This document shows positions 26,279-34,723 of a DNA stretch of 34,723 nucleotides, in pieces. The number at the start of each line of letters is the position of its first letter. Position 1 is the first letter of the stretch. The notes under the pieces are model-generated. The model ran no database searches. It worked only from the letters and a program-made list of their open reading frames with translations, and was not told where the DNA came from. A program made the position numbers and the translations under genes. Source of the DNA: an uncultured Pelagibacteraceae bacterium (lineage in GTDB: Bacteria; Pseudomonadota; Alphaproteobacteria; Pelagibacterales; Pelagibacteraceae); the NCBI GenBank assembly GCA_902609675.1, contig CACLST010000011.1:1-34723 (forward strand), in the 5' to 3' direction.

Positions 26279-27290
26279 TATTTTACACCTAATCTGTCTT
26301 TGATTGTGTTTGATGCAGTTGTAAATTCAAATCTGTATTTTTCGTCAGGTCTTGCATATTTAAAACAACCTCTGGCAGCTAAAGCACCTTCGTGAAAACC
26401 TGATAGAATTAATTTAAGTTTTCCTGGGTAAGTACATATATCGCCAATAGCAAATATACCTTTCTTATTAGTTTCAAAGTTTTCAGTATTAACTGGGATT
26501 GTTTTTTTATCTAAATTAAGGCCCCACTCAACTATTGGTCCAAGTTGCATTATCAAACCAAAGAAACCCAAAACGTAATCTACTTTTAATATTTTACTCT
26601 CTCCGTCTTCATTTTTAATTTCTACTTCTTCTAAAGATCCATTTCCTTTAACATCTTTAATTGAGTATTTAGTATATAAATTAATTATATTTTTTTTGCT
26701 TAATTCTTTAATTTTTTGAACACTCGAAGGTGACCCTCTAAACTCATCTCTTCTATGAATAAGTGAAACTTTAGAAGTATTAGATAGTTCAATTGCCCAA
26801 TCAAGAGCGCTATCTCCACCACCAAATATAGCAACAGATTTATCTTTAAAAATTGTTTTGTCTTTAATTGAATACAAAACTGAGGTTCCATCAAACTTTT
26901 CCGCACTTTTTGTCGGAAACTTTCTTGGTTCAAATGATCCAACACCTCCAGCAATTACAACATTTGGTGTTTGAAATTTTTTTCCGCTAGTTGTTTTAAC
27001 AATCCAATTATCATTTTCATTTGTAAGCTCTTGAACTCTATCATTTAAATGAAAATTAAAGTTAAAAGGTTTAATTTGTTCTATTAAATTATTTGTAAGT
27101 TCCTCTCCAGTACACTCTGGAACTGCAGGAATATCATAAATTGGTTTGTCTGGATAAAGTTCAATACATTGACCACCAATTTTATCCAGGTTATCAACTA
27201 TTTCACATTTCAATCCAATAATTCCAAGTTGATGCGCACAAAATAATCCTGTTGGACCTGCGCCAACTATAACAACATCTGTTTTAATCA

Positions 27291-27291
<1 letters not shown>
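26278..27291 (-). CDS. Ferredoxin-NADP+ reductase, thioredoxin reductase-like
   Basis: A two-domain flavoprotein of 337 residues of the TrxR-like FNR group (B. subtilis YumC type), passing electrons between NADPH and ferredoxin. The FAD site is VVIVGAGPTGLFCAHQLG at 7-24. The NADPH-binding motif is VAIFGGGDSALDWA, and GIFAIGDICTYPGKLKL is the C-terminal FAD motif. The CxxC redox pair of thioredoxin reductases is absent between the domains (VHRRDEFRG-like IHRRDEFRGS follows instead), consistent with an FNR. The ferredoxin gene directly upstream (1-bp overlap) is the obvious partner. Confidence 0.9.
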
Positions 27292-27665
<374 letters not shown>

Positions 27666-27688
27666 TTATATTTCGTAACTAATTGTTA

Positions 27689-28453
27689 TTACGCTCTTCT
27701 TGTAGAGTTAGATACTGCACAAGACCAGATAATTAAACCAAATGCGATTTTATTAACAAAGTCTGCTAAGTTATAGATAACGTTTAACGCGTTACCATCT
27801 ATTCCACCTGTTAGGTAACCAAAAATGTAACCTAATGGGTAAATAGCCCAACCTACAGTAACAATCATTCTTAAAGCTCCAAATGCAGTTACTAAAGATT
27901 TGTTTCCAGATTTAGCAGCAACTTTTCCTGCTTCTCCTGAAAAGATTTCATAAAGAATGTAAATCCATCCAGCCATACCGATTATGAAACCTAGTGTAGC
28001 GTTGATGAACCCTGCTTCTCCAAGATATCCACCTATTAACATAACTAGTGAACCAATTAAGATTCTCCAGAATATGTTTGTGTCAACTTTTCTTACTGCT
28101 GAAAGAATTAAGTAAAATTCTACTAGCTGTAGTGGTACAGTAATTAACCAGTCAATGTATCTGTAAACAGTTGGAGTATCACCTGTTTCGATCCATACTG
28201 CTCTCATGTACATATAGTGAATAAATGCTATACCTGTTACTAATCCAGCTACGTTAACTGATTTTCTCCATTGTGAACTGACGTTAGCCTGTTCCATAAA
28301 GAAAAACGCTGTAGCTGCTAACATACCCATTGATATTAACCAAAACGAAATACCTACGAAATCGTCTGTAGCTAAAAAGGCTGTTGCTGCGTTAGCTGCT
28401 GTAGTTGCTCCGAAAAGCACTGCCGCTAATGCTAACATTTTCATTGTCTTCAT
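27689..28453 (-). CDS. Proteorhodopsin, blue-absorbing type
   Basis: A light-driven proton pump with retinal bound by K240 (FVNKIAFG; numbering from the upstream ATG at 28468) and seven membrane helices. The signature residues, in proteorhodopsin numbering, are proton acceptor D97 (RYIDWL), T101, donor E108 and H75 (FIHYM). The tuning site 105 is Gln (VPLQLVE), which gives blue absorption in characterised proteins. A signal-peptide-like N-terminus precedes helix A. The start is taken at 28453 because AGGGAG lies 6 bases upstream; it overlaps the earlier ATG at 28468, which is therefore unlikely. The protein is 254 residues and ends SNSTRRA. Confidence 0.97.
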   Translation of the reverse strand: MKTMKMLALAAVLFGATTAANAATAFLATDDFVGISFWLISMGMLAATAFFFMEQANVSSQWRKSVNVAGLVTGIAFIHYMYMRAVWIETGDTPTVYRYIDWLITVPLQLVEFYLILSAVRKVDTNIFWRILIGSLVMLIGGYLGEAGFINATLGFIIGMAGWIYILYEIFSGEAGKVAAKSGNKSLVTAFGALRMIVTVGWAIYPLGYIFGYLTGGIDGNALNVIYNLADFVNKIAFGLIIWSCAVSNSTRRA

Positions 28454-28483
28454 AAAAAACTCCCTCATAGTTAGTTTTTTTAT

Positions 28484-28501
28484 TAGTTTAAATTTAAACT
28501 A
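28484..28501. repeat. 18-bp perfect palindrome upstream of proteorhodopsin
   Basis: TAGTTTAAATTTAAACTA reads the same on both strands. It lies 30 bp upstream of the rhodopsin start codon, in its leader or promoter, a typical place for a repressor site. No known operator is matched. Confidence 0.75.
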
Positions 28502-28505
28502 CAGA

Positions 28506-28521
28506 CTAATCTAATGATTAG
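28506..28521. repeat. Short inverted repeat CTAATC-N4-GATTAG
   Basis: Six-base perfect arms at 28506-28511 and 28516-28521, 4 bp beyond the 18-bp palindrome. TTAG-type words recur just after it (GTTAGGGTTAG, 28528-28538). Confidence 0.45.
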
Positions 28522-28590
28522 CCTAAAGTTAGGGTTAGATAGCAAAAAAATTTACTTTATTGAAGAGTTTTTGACCTCTAAAAAGTATTG

Positions 28591-28611
28591 ATTTTACTTA
28601 CTTTGTAAAAT
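28591..28611. repeat. Inverted repeat ATTTTAC-N7-GTAAAAT near prpE
   Basis: Seven-base perfect arms at 28591-28597 and 28605-28611, centred about 65 bp before the prpE start. The position suits an operator for the rightward prpE promoter. The regulator is unknown. Confidence 0.5.
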
Positions 28612-28667
28612 TAAATACAACCTGTTACATAAAATCTTTAAAAAAGTGAGTCAAAAAACAAATCACT

Positions 28668-30566
28668 ATGACAAATAGTTTTAACAAAATTTATCAAGAA
28701 TCTATTCTAAATCCTGAGAATTTTTGGAAAAATGTGTCGGATGATATCTTTTGGTTTAAAAAACCTACTAAGATTTTAAATAAATCTAATCCTCCATTTT
28801 ATAAGTGGTTTGAAGATGGCGTTACAAATACCTGTTACAACGCTATTGATGTTCATATTGATAAAGGTAACGGTGATAAGACAGCTTTAATCTATGATAG
28901 CCCCATAACTAATAGTAAAGCAAAATTTACATATAGTGAATTAAAAGAAAAAATTTCAAAATTTGCTGGAGCACTAGATAATCAAGGCGTCAAAAAAGGT
29001 GATAGGGTTATTATTTACATGCCAATGATACCTGAGGCCGTTATAGCGATGCTTGCTTGTGGGAGAATTGGCGCAATACACTCAGTTGTCTTTGGTGGAT
29101 TTGCTTCAAATGAATTAGCAAGCAGAATTGATGATAGTAAAGCAAAAATTTTAATTACAGCTTCTTGTGGATTTGAACCTGGACGAACTGTTGAATATAG
29201 ACCTTTAGTTGATGGAGCATTGAAACTTGCAAAACATAAAGTTGAAAAAGTAATTTTCTATCAAAGGAAAGATAACGAAGTAAAAATTAACTCTCCACTT
29301 GAAATAAGTTGGAATGAGGCACTTGTTAATGCCAAAAATAAAGATTGTGTTGAAATTGGAGCAAATGAGTTCGCATATATTTTGTATACCTCAGGAACTA
29401 CAGGCATACCAAAAGGAATAGTTAGAGATGTTGGAGGTCACATTGTTGCTCTTAAATGGACGATGAAAAATATTTATAATATAGATGAAAATGATGTGTG
29501 GTGGTCAGCTAGTGATATTGGCTGGATAGTGGGACATTCATATATTGTTTATGCTCCATTGTTTAAAGGGTGTACAACAGTTTTATTTGAGGGGAAACCA
29601 GTTGGAACTCCTGATGCAGGAGTATTTTGGAGAATAATTTCAGAGTATAAAATTAAATCTTTGTTTACAGCTCCAACAGCATTTAGAGCAATTAAAAAAG
29701 AAGACCCAGATGGAAAGTTTTTCTCTAAATATGATTTAAGTTGTTTTGAATCTTTATTCCTGGCTGGCGAAAGAGCTGATCCAGATACAATTAAGTGGGC
29801 TGAAAATCTTTTAAATGTTCCCGTGATAGATCACTGGTGGCAAACAGAAACTAGCTGGGCAATAAGTTCAAATTGTACCGGAATAGAAATGCAAAAAACA
29901 AAGTATGGTTCAGCATGTAAAGCAGTTCCAGGGTATGACGTAAAAATAATTAAACATGATCATTCAATAGCAAAACCTAATGAGATGGGTGATATAGTTG
30001 TTAAATTACCTTTACCACCAGGTACTTTTCCTACACTTTGGAATGCAGACAAAAGATACGAAGAAAATTATATGACTAATTATAAAGGTTACTATCAAAC
30101 TTATGATGCAGGACACATTGATGAAGATGGATACATTTGGATTATGTCGCGAACAGATGACATTATAAATGTTGCTGGTCATAGATTATCGACAGGTGCG
30201 ATTGAAGAGGTATTATCTGAACATCAATCAGTTGCTGAGTGTGCCGTTCTTGGAATTGCAGATAAATTGAAAGGACAATTGCCTATTGGTTTAGTTGTTT
30301 TAAAATCTGGTGTTGAAAAAGACAATGAAACTATATCAAAGGAATGTATTAAAATGGTAAGAGATAAAATTGGACCTGTTGCTGCGTTCAAAGTTGTTAT
30401 TGTTATTAAAAGATTACCTAAAACAAGATCAGGAAAAATATTGAGAGGAACTATTCGTAAAATTGCCGACAAGGAAGATTATAAAATGCCAGCAACAATC
30501 GACGATCCAGCAATTTTAGAGGAGATTTCTCAAAGTTTAATAGAGAATAAAATTCTTACCAAATAA
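28668..30566 (+). CDS. prpE: Propionyl-CoA synthetase-type acyl-CoA ligase
   Basis: AMP-forming ligase that activates a short-chain acid to its CoA thioester. At 632 residues it has the ATP-binding YTSGTTGIPKG (240-250), DHWWQTE, the hinge/C-domain and the catalytic Lys in KTRSGKILRG (K590), which can be acetylated in relatives. PENFW at the N-terminus, ASCGFEPGR (166-173) and EYRPLVD favour the PrpE/ACSS3 branch over acetyl-CoA synthetase, so propionate is the likeliest substrate, with acetate possible. It stands alone, divergent from proteorhodopsin. It converges on pyrC with only 6 bp between. No methylcitrate-cycle genes are in the window. Confidence 0.88.
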   Translation: MTNSFNKIYQESILNPENFWKNVSDDIFWFKKPTKILNKSNPPFYKWFEDGVTNTCYNAIDVHIDKGNGDKTALIYDSPITNSKAKFTYSELKEKISKFAGALDNQGVKKGDRVIIYMPMIPEAVIAMLACGRIGAIHSVVFGGFASNELASRIDDSKAKILITASCGFEPGRTVEYRPLVDGALKLAKHKVEKVIFYQRKDNEVKINSPLEISWNEALVNAKNKDCVEIGANEFAYILYTSGTTGIPKGIVRDVGGHIVALKWTMKNIYNIDENDVWWSASDIGWIVGHSYIVYAPLFKGCTTVLFEGKPVGTPDAGVFWRIISEYKIKSLFTAPTAFRAIKKEDPDGKFFSKYDLSCFESLFLAGERADPDTIKWAENLLNVPVIDHWWQTETSWAISSNCTGIEMQKTKYGSACKAVPGYDVKIIKHDHSIAKPNEMGDIVVKLPLPPGTFPTLWNADKRYEENYMTNYKGYYQTYDAGHIDEDGYIWIMSRTDDIINVAGHRLSTGAIEEVLSEHQSVAECAVLGIADKLKGQLPIGLVVLKSGVEKDNETISKECIKMVRDKIGPVAAFKVVIVIKRLPKTRSGKILRGTIRKIADKEDYKMPATIDDPAILEEISQSLIENKILTK

Positions 30567-30572
30567 ATTAAA

Positions 30573-31883
30573 TTAATTATTAAATTTGATGGGCTTACCT
30601 GATGCTTCGCCGAGGATTTCTCCATTTTTCATTTTAATCTCTCCATTTACGATTGTATAAACTGGAGTTCCCTTAAACTTATGTCCATTGAAGGGTGACC
30701 ATCCACACTTACTCTCTATATTTTCATTTTTGATTTCGATAATTTTATTCATATCCACAATTGTAAAGTCTGCATCATAGTCTTCCTTTATATAACCTTT
30801 GCCTATAATACCAAAGATTTTCGTTGGATTTTCACAAACAAGATTCATTAATTGAACTAAAGTTAGTTTTCCATCATTTACATGGTTCAACATCACAGGT
30901 AATAAGGTCTGTACCCCAGGCATTCCTGAGGGAGTATCTGGATATTCTTTATTTTTATTTACCTTTAGATGAGGAGCGTGATCCGAACCAATAGTGTCAT
31001 TATAATTATTTCTTACGGCATACCATAGTCTATCGTAATGGCTTTTTTCTCTAATGGGTGGATTCATCTGTGCATAGGTTCCAAGCTTATCGTAGCAATC
31101 TGGAGCAAACATAGTTAAATGTTGTGGAGTTATTTCAAAAGTTATGTCTCCTTTATTTTGAGATAAAAAATCAATCTCCTGTTTTGTGGTAATGTGTAAG
31201 ATATGAGCCTTTTTGCCTAACCTTTTTGCAATTTTAACAATCTTTCTAGTAGATGAAATTGCACATTCTTCATCCCTCCATATTGGGTGTGAATGAACAT
31301 TGCCTTTTTCTCTCAATTTCTTTCTTAAATTTAAAATATCTTCATCTTCTGAGTGAACTGCAACAATTTTTGATGTGCTTTCAAATACTTTTTCAATGTC
31401 TTCTTCTTTATGAACTAGTAAAGTTCCTGTAGACGAACCTGCAAATAATTTAACACCACAACATCCATCTAAACCCTTAAGATCAGCTAATTCCCTTTGA
31501 TTGGTAGGGGTAGCTCCAAAATAAAATGCATGATTACAATACATTCTATTTTTTGCTAAATCTATTTTTCTTTGAAACTCTGCTTTGTTTGTAGTTGCAG
31601 GATTTGTATTCGGCATTTCGAATACTGAGGTTATACCTCCAACTATTGCTGCTCTACTTCCTGAGGCTAAATCCTCAGTGTCTGTTGAACCCGGTTCTCT
31701 AAAATGCGTTTGAGTATCAATGCAGCCTGGAAGAACTGTAAGTCCTTTCACATCAATTGATTGACTTGAATCTTCATTTAACTTACCAATTTTTACAATC
31801 TTGCTGTTTTGAATGCCTATATCAACGTCTTTGAGATTTTTATCAATATAACACTTTCCATTTTTAATTATTAGGTCTAACAT
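30573..31883 (-). CDS. pyrC: Dihydroorotase (class I)
   Basis: Closes carbamoyl-aspartate to dihydroorotate in pyrimidine synthesis. It is a 436-residue amidohydrolase barrel. Metal and substrate residues are H60/R62 (QTHFREPG), the carboxylated Lys K145 (GVKLFAGSSTG), H177 (AVHSEDE), H230 (HILHITT) and D301 (GSDHAPH). The first His of the usual H-x-H is Gln (Q58), as in a subgroup of alphaproteobacterial enzymes annotated dihydroorotase. MPNTNPATT and the NPPIRE segment support dihydroorotase over allantoinase or hydantoinase. It converges on prpE and diverges from ygfZ. Confidence 0.87.
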   Translation of the reverse strand: MLDLIIKNGKCYIDKNLKDVDIGIQNSKIVKIGKLNEDSSQSIDVKGLTVLPGCIDTQTHFREPGSTDTEDLASGSRAAIVGGITSVFEMPNTNPATTNKAEFQRKIDLAKNRMYCNHAFYFGATPTNQRELADLKGLDGCCGVKLFAGSSTGTLLVHKEEDIEKVFESTSKIVAVHSEDEDILNLRKKLREKGNVHSHPIWRDEECAISSTRKIVKIAKRLGKKAHILHITTKQEIDFLSQNKGDITFEITPQHLTMFAPDCYDKLGTYAQMNPPIREKSHYDRLWYAVRNNYNDTIGSDHAPHLKVNKNKEYPDTPSGMPGVQTLLPVMLNHVNDGKLTLVQLMNLVCENPTKIFGIIGKGYIKEDYDADFTIVDMNKIIEIKNENIESKCGWSPFNGHKFKGTPVYTIVNGEIKMKNGEILGEASGKPIKFNN

Positions 31884-31911
31884 TTATAAAAAAACTACAT
31901 ATATCATTCGT

Positions 31912-31917
31912 TATAAT
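31912..31917 (+). promoter_or_regulatory. Candidate -10 hexamer of ygfZ
   Basis: A perfect TATAAT whose last base is only 8 bases before the ATG of ygfZ. Transcription would start within about 1-3 bases of the start codon. No -35 match is seen 16-18 bp upstream. Confidence 0.4.
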
Positions 31918-31925
31918 ATTACAAT

Positions 31926-32807
31926 ATGAACAGAAATAATATTTACATCCTTGAGGATAGAGGTCTTCTTTATATCAACGGAGATGATGCTAAAGAATTT
32001 TTACAAAATATAATTACAAACAATATTGAAAATGTATCAGAAGATAGAAGTTGTTTCTCAGCTCTCTTAACCCCACAGGGTAAATATCTTTACGATTTTA
32101 TAATTATTAAACATAAATCAGGCTATTTTTTGGATTGTGAAAAGAAAATTATTGAGAATTTGTATAAACAGTTAAATTTATACAAGCTTAGATCTAAAGT
32201 AGAAATTTTAAATCTAAGTAATGAGTTTGTTGTTGCAAATTTAACAAAGGAAAAATTTCTTCAATTGGAAAATTCTAAAGATGAGATGGGTTTTACTATA
32301 AAATTTAGAGAAGATCCTATTCTTTTAGATCCAAGGTCTGATAAATTAGGAGCTAGATTAGTGATTAATTTAGAAAAATTGTATCTTTCTATAAAAAAAT
32401 TGGGATTAAAAGTTTCTAATGTAAATGAATATTATAATTACAGTCATGAATTGGGAATTGCTCAAATTGATACAAATAATTTGCAAAATAAAATATTTGG
32501 AATTGAATGCAATTTTGAAGAGCTTAACGGAATTGACTTTAGAAAAGGATGTTATGTAGGGCAAGAAAATACAGCTAGAATAAAACTTAAGGATAAACTT
32601 AATAAAAGACTATTTGCAATTAAAGTGTTAGATGGAGAGATCAACAGTGACGAAATTACTTCTGAGAATAAAAATTTTGGAAAGTTATTGATCAATAATA
32701 AAAATCCATTTGCTTTACTGAAACTAGAAGATAAAAGCTTTAATTTTGATAAAGATCTAAAGTGTGGTGATGCAAAAATAAAGGTGTTAAGACCAAGTTG
32801 GATATAA
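31926..32807 (+). CDS. ygfZ: YgfZ/IBA57-like folate-binding protein
   Basis: A GcvT-fold protein that uses tetrahydrofolate and helps assemble or repair [4Fe-4S] clusters, for example in MiaB. At 293 residues it carries the family signature K-G-C-Y-x-G-Q-E (RKGCYVGQE, C209) and a GcvT-like N-terminal half (LQNIITNNI, LTPQGKYLYDF). The lower sequence match elsewhere is usual for this family. It diverges from pyrC across a 42-bp gap and ends 1 bp before the convergent MazG-like gene. Confidence 0.9.
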   Translation: MNRNNIYILEDRGLLYINGDDAKEFLQNIITNNIENVSEDRSCFSALLTPQGKYLYDFIIIKHKSGYFLDCEKKIIENLYKQLNLYKLRSKVEILNLSNEFVVANLTKEKFLQLENSKDEMGFTIKFREDPILLDPRSDKLGARLVINLEKLYLSIKKLGLKVSNVNEYYNYSHELGIAQIDTNNLQNKIFGIECNFEELNGIDFRKGCYVGQENTARIKLKDKLNKRLFAIKVLDGEINSDEITSENKNFGKLLINNKNPFALLKLEDKSFNFDKDLKCGDAKIKVLRPSWI

Positions 32808-32808
32808 A

Positions 32809-33180
32809 TTATTTAATAAATTTTGTTAAATCTGGTTTGAAATAATCTGGTCCTTTCATAACTTTTCCAAATTCATTATATATTGGTTTTCCATCTTTTC
32901 CCAATTTACTCATATTAGATTTTTGTACTTCTTCAAAACATTTATCTAAATTAATACCAAAAGCATGACCTGCGCCATAAGTAACATACAAAATATCTGT
33001 TAATGCATCTGCAACTTCAGTCAAATTTTTTTCTAATATTGCCTGTTTAAGTTCCTCTAACTCTTCATTAATCAATGAAATTCTTAACGAATTAATTTTA
33101 TCTGTGCTTAAACTTGATGAATCTTTTATATCTTGATTAAAAGTTTTCATAAACACACCAACTTTTTCAAAATTTGTCAT
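32809..33180 (-). CDS. MazG-like nucleotide pyrophosphohydrolase
   Basis: A 123-residue all-alpha NTP pyrophosphohydrolase of the MazG/HisE-like group. The metal-binding pattern E-E-x-E-E (INEELEELKQ, E39-E43) is followed by E-x2-D (EVADALTDILYV, E55/D58/D62). Such enzymes hydrolyse non-canonical or surplus (d)NTPs; the substrate is unknown. The start is fixed by AGGAG four to five bases upstream. It is divergent from fumC across 67 bp. Confidence 0.82.
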   Translation of the reverse strand: MTNFEKVGVFMKTFNQDIKDSSSLSTDKINSLRISLINEELEELKQAILEKNLTEVADALTDILYVTYGAGHAFGINLDKCFEEVQKSNMSKLGKDGKPIYNEFGKVMKGPDYFKPDLTKFIK

Positions 33181-33213
33181 TTTACTCCTATATGATTTTT
33201 TTATTATTTAATG

Positions 33214-33219
33214 TATAAT
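33214..33219 (+). promoter_or_regulatory. Candidate -10 hexamer of fumC
   Basis: Perfect TATAAT 28 bp before the fumC ATG. The sequence 17 bp upstream (TATGAT) is a poor -35, so the promoter is tentative. Confidence 0.4.
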
Positions 33220-33247
33220 TGTATAAATATACTCTCAAAACTAAAAT

Positions 33248-34636
33248 ATGAAATTCAGAAAAGAATATGACAGCATTGGTTCTATAAATGTACCTGTGGA
33301 TAAGTATTGGGGAGCATCCACACAAAGATCAAAAAAATACTTTGATATTGGAGATGTGTTAGTCAGACCAAAGTTAATAAAATCCATAGCTATTATAAAA
33401 AAAGCAGCTGCTATTACAAATTATAAGAGCAAAGATATTAATTTAAAAATTTATAAATCAATTGTACGAGCTTCTAATGAAGTTATTGCAGGAAAATTAG
33501 ATAATCATTTCCCTCTTAAAGTTTGGCAAACTGGTTCTGGCACACAAACAAATATGAATGTGAATGAAGTAATTTCAAATAGAGCAATTGAAATACTTAA
33601 AGGAAAAAAGGGTACAAAAAAACCCGTTCATCCAAATGATCACGTCAACAAATCACAGTCAACAAATGATGTATTTCCCACAGCAATGCATATTGCAATA
33701 GCAATGGAAACTAGAGAAAAACTATTACCAAGCCTAGTATTATTAAATAAAGAATTAAAAAAAAAGGTAAGTGAATTTAATAAAATAGTCAAAATAGGTA
33801 GAACACACCTTCAGGATGCTACCCCTTTATCATTGGGTCAAGAATTTTCTGGCTACCAATCTCAACTAGAAGAATGCATTAAAAGAATAAAAGTTTCACT
33901 GAATGAAATTTATTATTTAGCACAAGGTGGGACCGCTGTTGGAACTGGCATAAATACCAAAAAAAATTTTGATAAAAAAATAGTTAGTGAAATAAAAAAA
34001 ATAACTAAGTTACCTTTCAAACCAGCTAAAAATAAGTTCGCAGCACTTGCCGCTCATGATGCAATAGTAAATTATTCAGGGACATTGAATACCACAGCAG
34101 TGTGTCTGATGAAAGTGGCAAATGATATTCGATTTTTAGGCTCAGGACCTAGAGCAGGATACGGAGAATTAATACTACCAGAAAATGAACCTGGATCGTC
34201 AATTATGCCAGGCAAAGTGAACCCAACTCAATGCGAGGCTGTAACGATGGTTTGTGTTAAAGTAATTGGAAATCATAATGGAATAACAATGGCCGGATCA
34301 CATGGTCATTTTGAACTTAATGTTTTCAAACCTTTAATAATTCATAATGTCCTTCAATCAATTCAAATTCTTTCAGATAGCACAAAAAGTTTTGCAAAGT
34401 ATTGTATCTCTGGACTTAAAGCTGATAAAAATAGAATTAAATACTTGGTAGAGAACTCTTTAATGCTTGTAACTGCCCTATCTCCAAAGATTGGCTACGA
34501 TAATGCTGCAAAGATTGCTAAGAATGCATTAAAAAATAAAACTACTCTTAAAGCTGAGGCACTAAAATCAGGATTAATAAATGAGAATGAGTATAACATA
34601 ATTGTTAATCCTAATAAAATGATAAAGCCAGACTAA
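33248..34636 (+). CDS. fumC: Fumarate hydratase, class II
   Basis: Hydrates fumarate to malate in the TCA cycle; iron-independent tetrameric enzyme. At 462 residues it has [15 protein letters not shown] (94-108), the catalytic His in [10 protein letters not shown] (H187) and the signature loop [13 protein letters not shown] (S318). Aspartase and argininosuccinate lyase were considered. The [11 protein letters not shown] and [15 protein letters not shown] segments fit FumC. There is no clear Shine-Dalgarno. It converges on an unidentified gene at the right edge with a 4-bp overlap. Confidence 0.95.
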   Translation: MKFRKEYDSIGSINVPVDKYWGASTQRSKKYFDIGDVLVRPKLIKSIAIIKKAAAITNYKSKDINLKIYKSIVRASNEVIAGKLDNHFPLKVWQTGSGTQTNMNVNEVISNRAIEILKGKKGTKKPVHPNDHVNKSQSTNDVFPTAMHIAIAMETREKLLPSLVLLNKELKKKVSEFNKIVKIGRTHLQDATPLSLGQEFSGYQSQLEECIKRIKVSLNEIYYLAQGGTAVGTGINTKKNFDKKIVSEIKKITKLPFKPAKNKFAALAAHDAIVNYSGTLNTTAVCLMKVANDIRFLGSGPRAGYGELILPENEPGSSIMPGKVNPTQCEAVTMVCVKVIGNHNGITMAGSHGHFELNVFKPLIIHNVLQSIQILSDSTKSFAKYCISGLKADKNRIKYLVENSLMLVTALSPKIGYDNAAKIAKNALKNKTTLKAEALKSGLINENEYNIIVNPNKMIKPD

Positions 34637-34723
34637 CTATTTATAATATTTTTAACTAATGATTTAAGCTCTTGGGAATTTCTAATATTATATCTAGAGT
34701 TTCCATTGGTTTTGCCCTTATAC
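34633..34723 (-). CDS. C-terminal end of an unidentified gene (partial)
   Basis: An open frame enters from the right edge on the leftward strand and ends with TAG at 34633-34635, overlapping the fumC stop by 4 bp. It encodes 29 residues ending [15 protein letters not shown]. Too little is visible to name a family. The overlap-style junction matches other convergent pairs in the window, which is the main reason to accept it. Confidence 0.45.
   Translation of the reverse strand, partial: YKGKTNGNSRYNIRNSQELKSLVKNIINS

Noticed and set aside
28454..28468. Proteorhodopsin start at the upstream ATG (28468)
   Set aside because: Its first codons form the AGGGAG Shine-Dalgarno of the ATG at 28453, which directly begins a normal signal peptide.

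Overview
The window is a strongly AT-rich, very compact bacterial segment. No gap between genes exceeds about 200 bp, several convergent pairs share their stop codons, and many same-strand neighbours overlap by 1-4 bases. Four features together point to a marine alphaproteobacterium of the SAR11/Pelagibacter type: a proteorhodopsin next to a [2Fe-2S] ferredoxin and ferredoxin reductase, a TRAP solute-binding protein, alphaproteobacterial versions of DksA and dihydroorotase, and GAAC-N7-GAAC type LexA boxes. This placement is inferred from gene content and base composition, not from a database search. No rRNA, tRNA, insertion sequence or CRISPR array is visible.

Layout. 30-1001 (-) is a TRAP solute receptor and 1116-1730 (+) is a TerC-family membrane protein. 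1727-9003 (-) is a nine-gene run transcribed leftward: psd, pssA, a GT8-like glycosyltransferase, rlmE, a CBS-less guaB, a small TPR-like exported protein, guaA, a glyoxalase I and panB. It joins phosphatidylethanolamine synthesis, GMP synthesis, rRNA methylation and the first step of pantothenate synthesis. 9082-10296 (+) is icd, convergent with alaS (10288-12951, -). recA (13051-14175, -) has its own terminator and a LexA-like box. Upstream of it lies a leftward group, 14284-17383: two GFA-family zinc proteins, a glycerate-kinase-like P-loop kinase and a TolC-type outer membrane protein.

17550-19200 (+) is an SOS mutagenesis operon, umuDC, behind a promoter and a perfect GAAC-N7-GAAC box. 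Convergent to it, 19264-25165 (-) is the least ordinary part: a tightly coupled six-gene cassette of a GT39-like membrane glycosyltransferase, a 41-residue single-pass membrane protein, a GT2 glycosyltransferase, a DUF1800 protein, a Tat-exported DUF1501 protein and a secreted clan-A glycosidase-like protein. It looks like a cell-envelope glycan assembly and processing system of unknown product. dksA (25239-25655, +) diverges from it.

25652-28453 (-) holds a glutathione S-transferase, a TrxR-like ferredoxin-NADP reductase, a ferredoxin and a blue-tuned proteorhodopsin; a strong terminator separates rhodopsin from ferredoxin. A 200-bp regulatory gap with three inverted repeats divides rhodopsin from the divergent prpE-type acyl-CoA synthetase (28668-30566, +). 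The right end holds a pyrC-type dihydroorotase (-), a YgfZ folate/iron-sulfur protein (+), a MazG-like pyrophosphohydrolase (-), fumC (+) and the C-terminal end of an unidentified leftward gene.

The window combines light-driven proton pumping, TCA-cycle enzymes (icd, fumC), propionate activation, nucleotide and phospholipid synthesis, DNA damage response and an uncharacterised envelope-glycan cassette.
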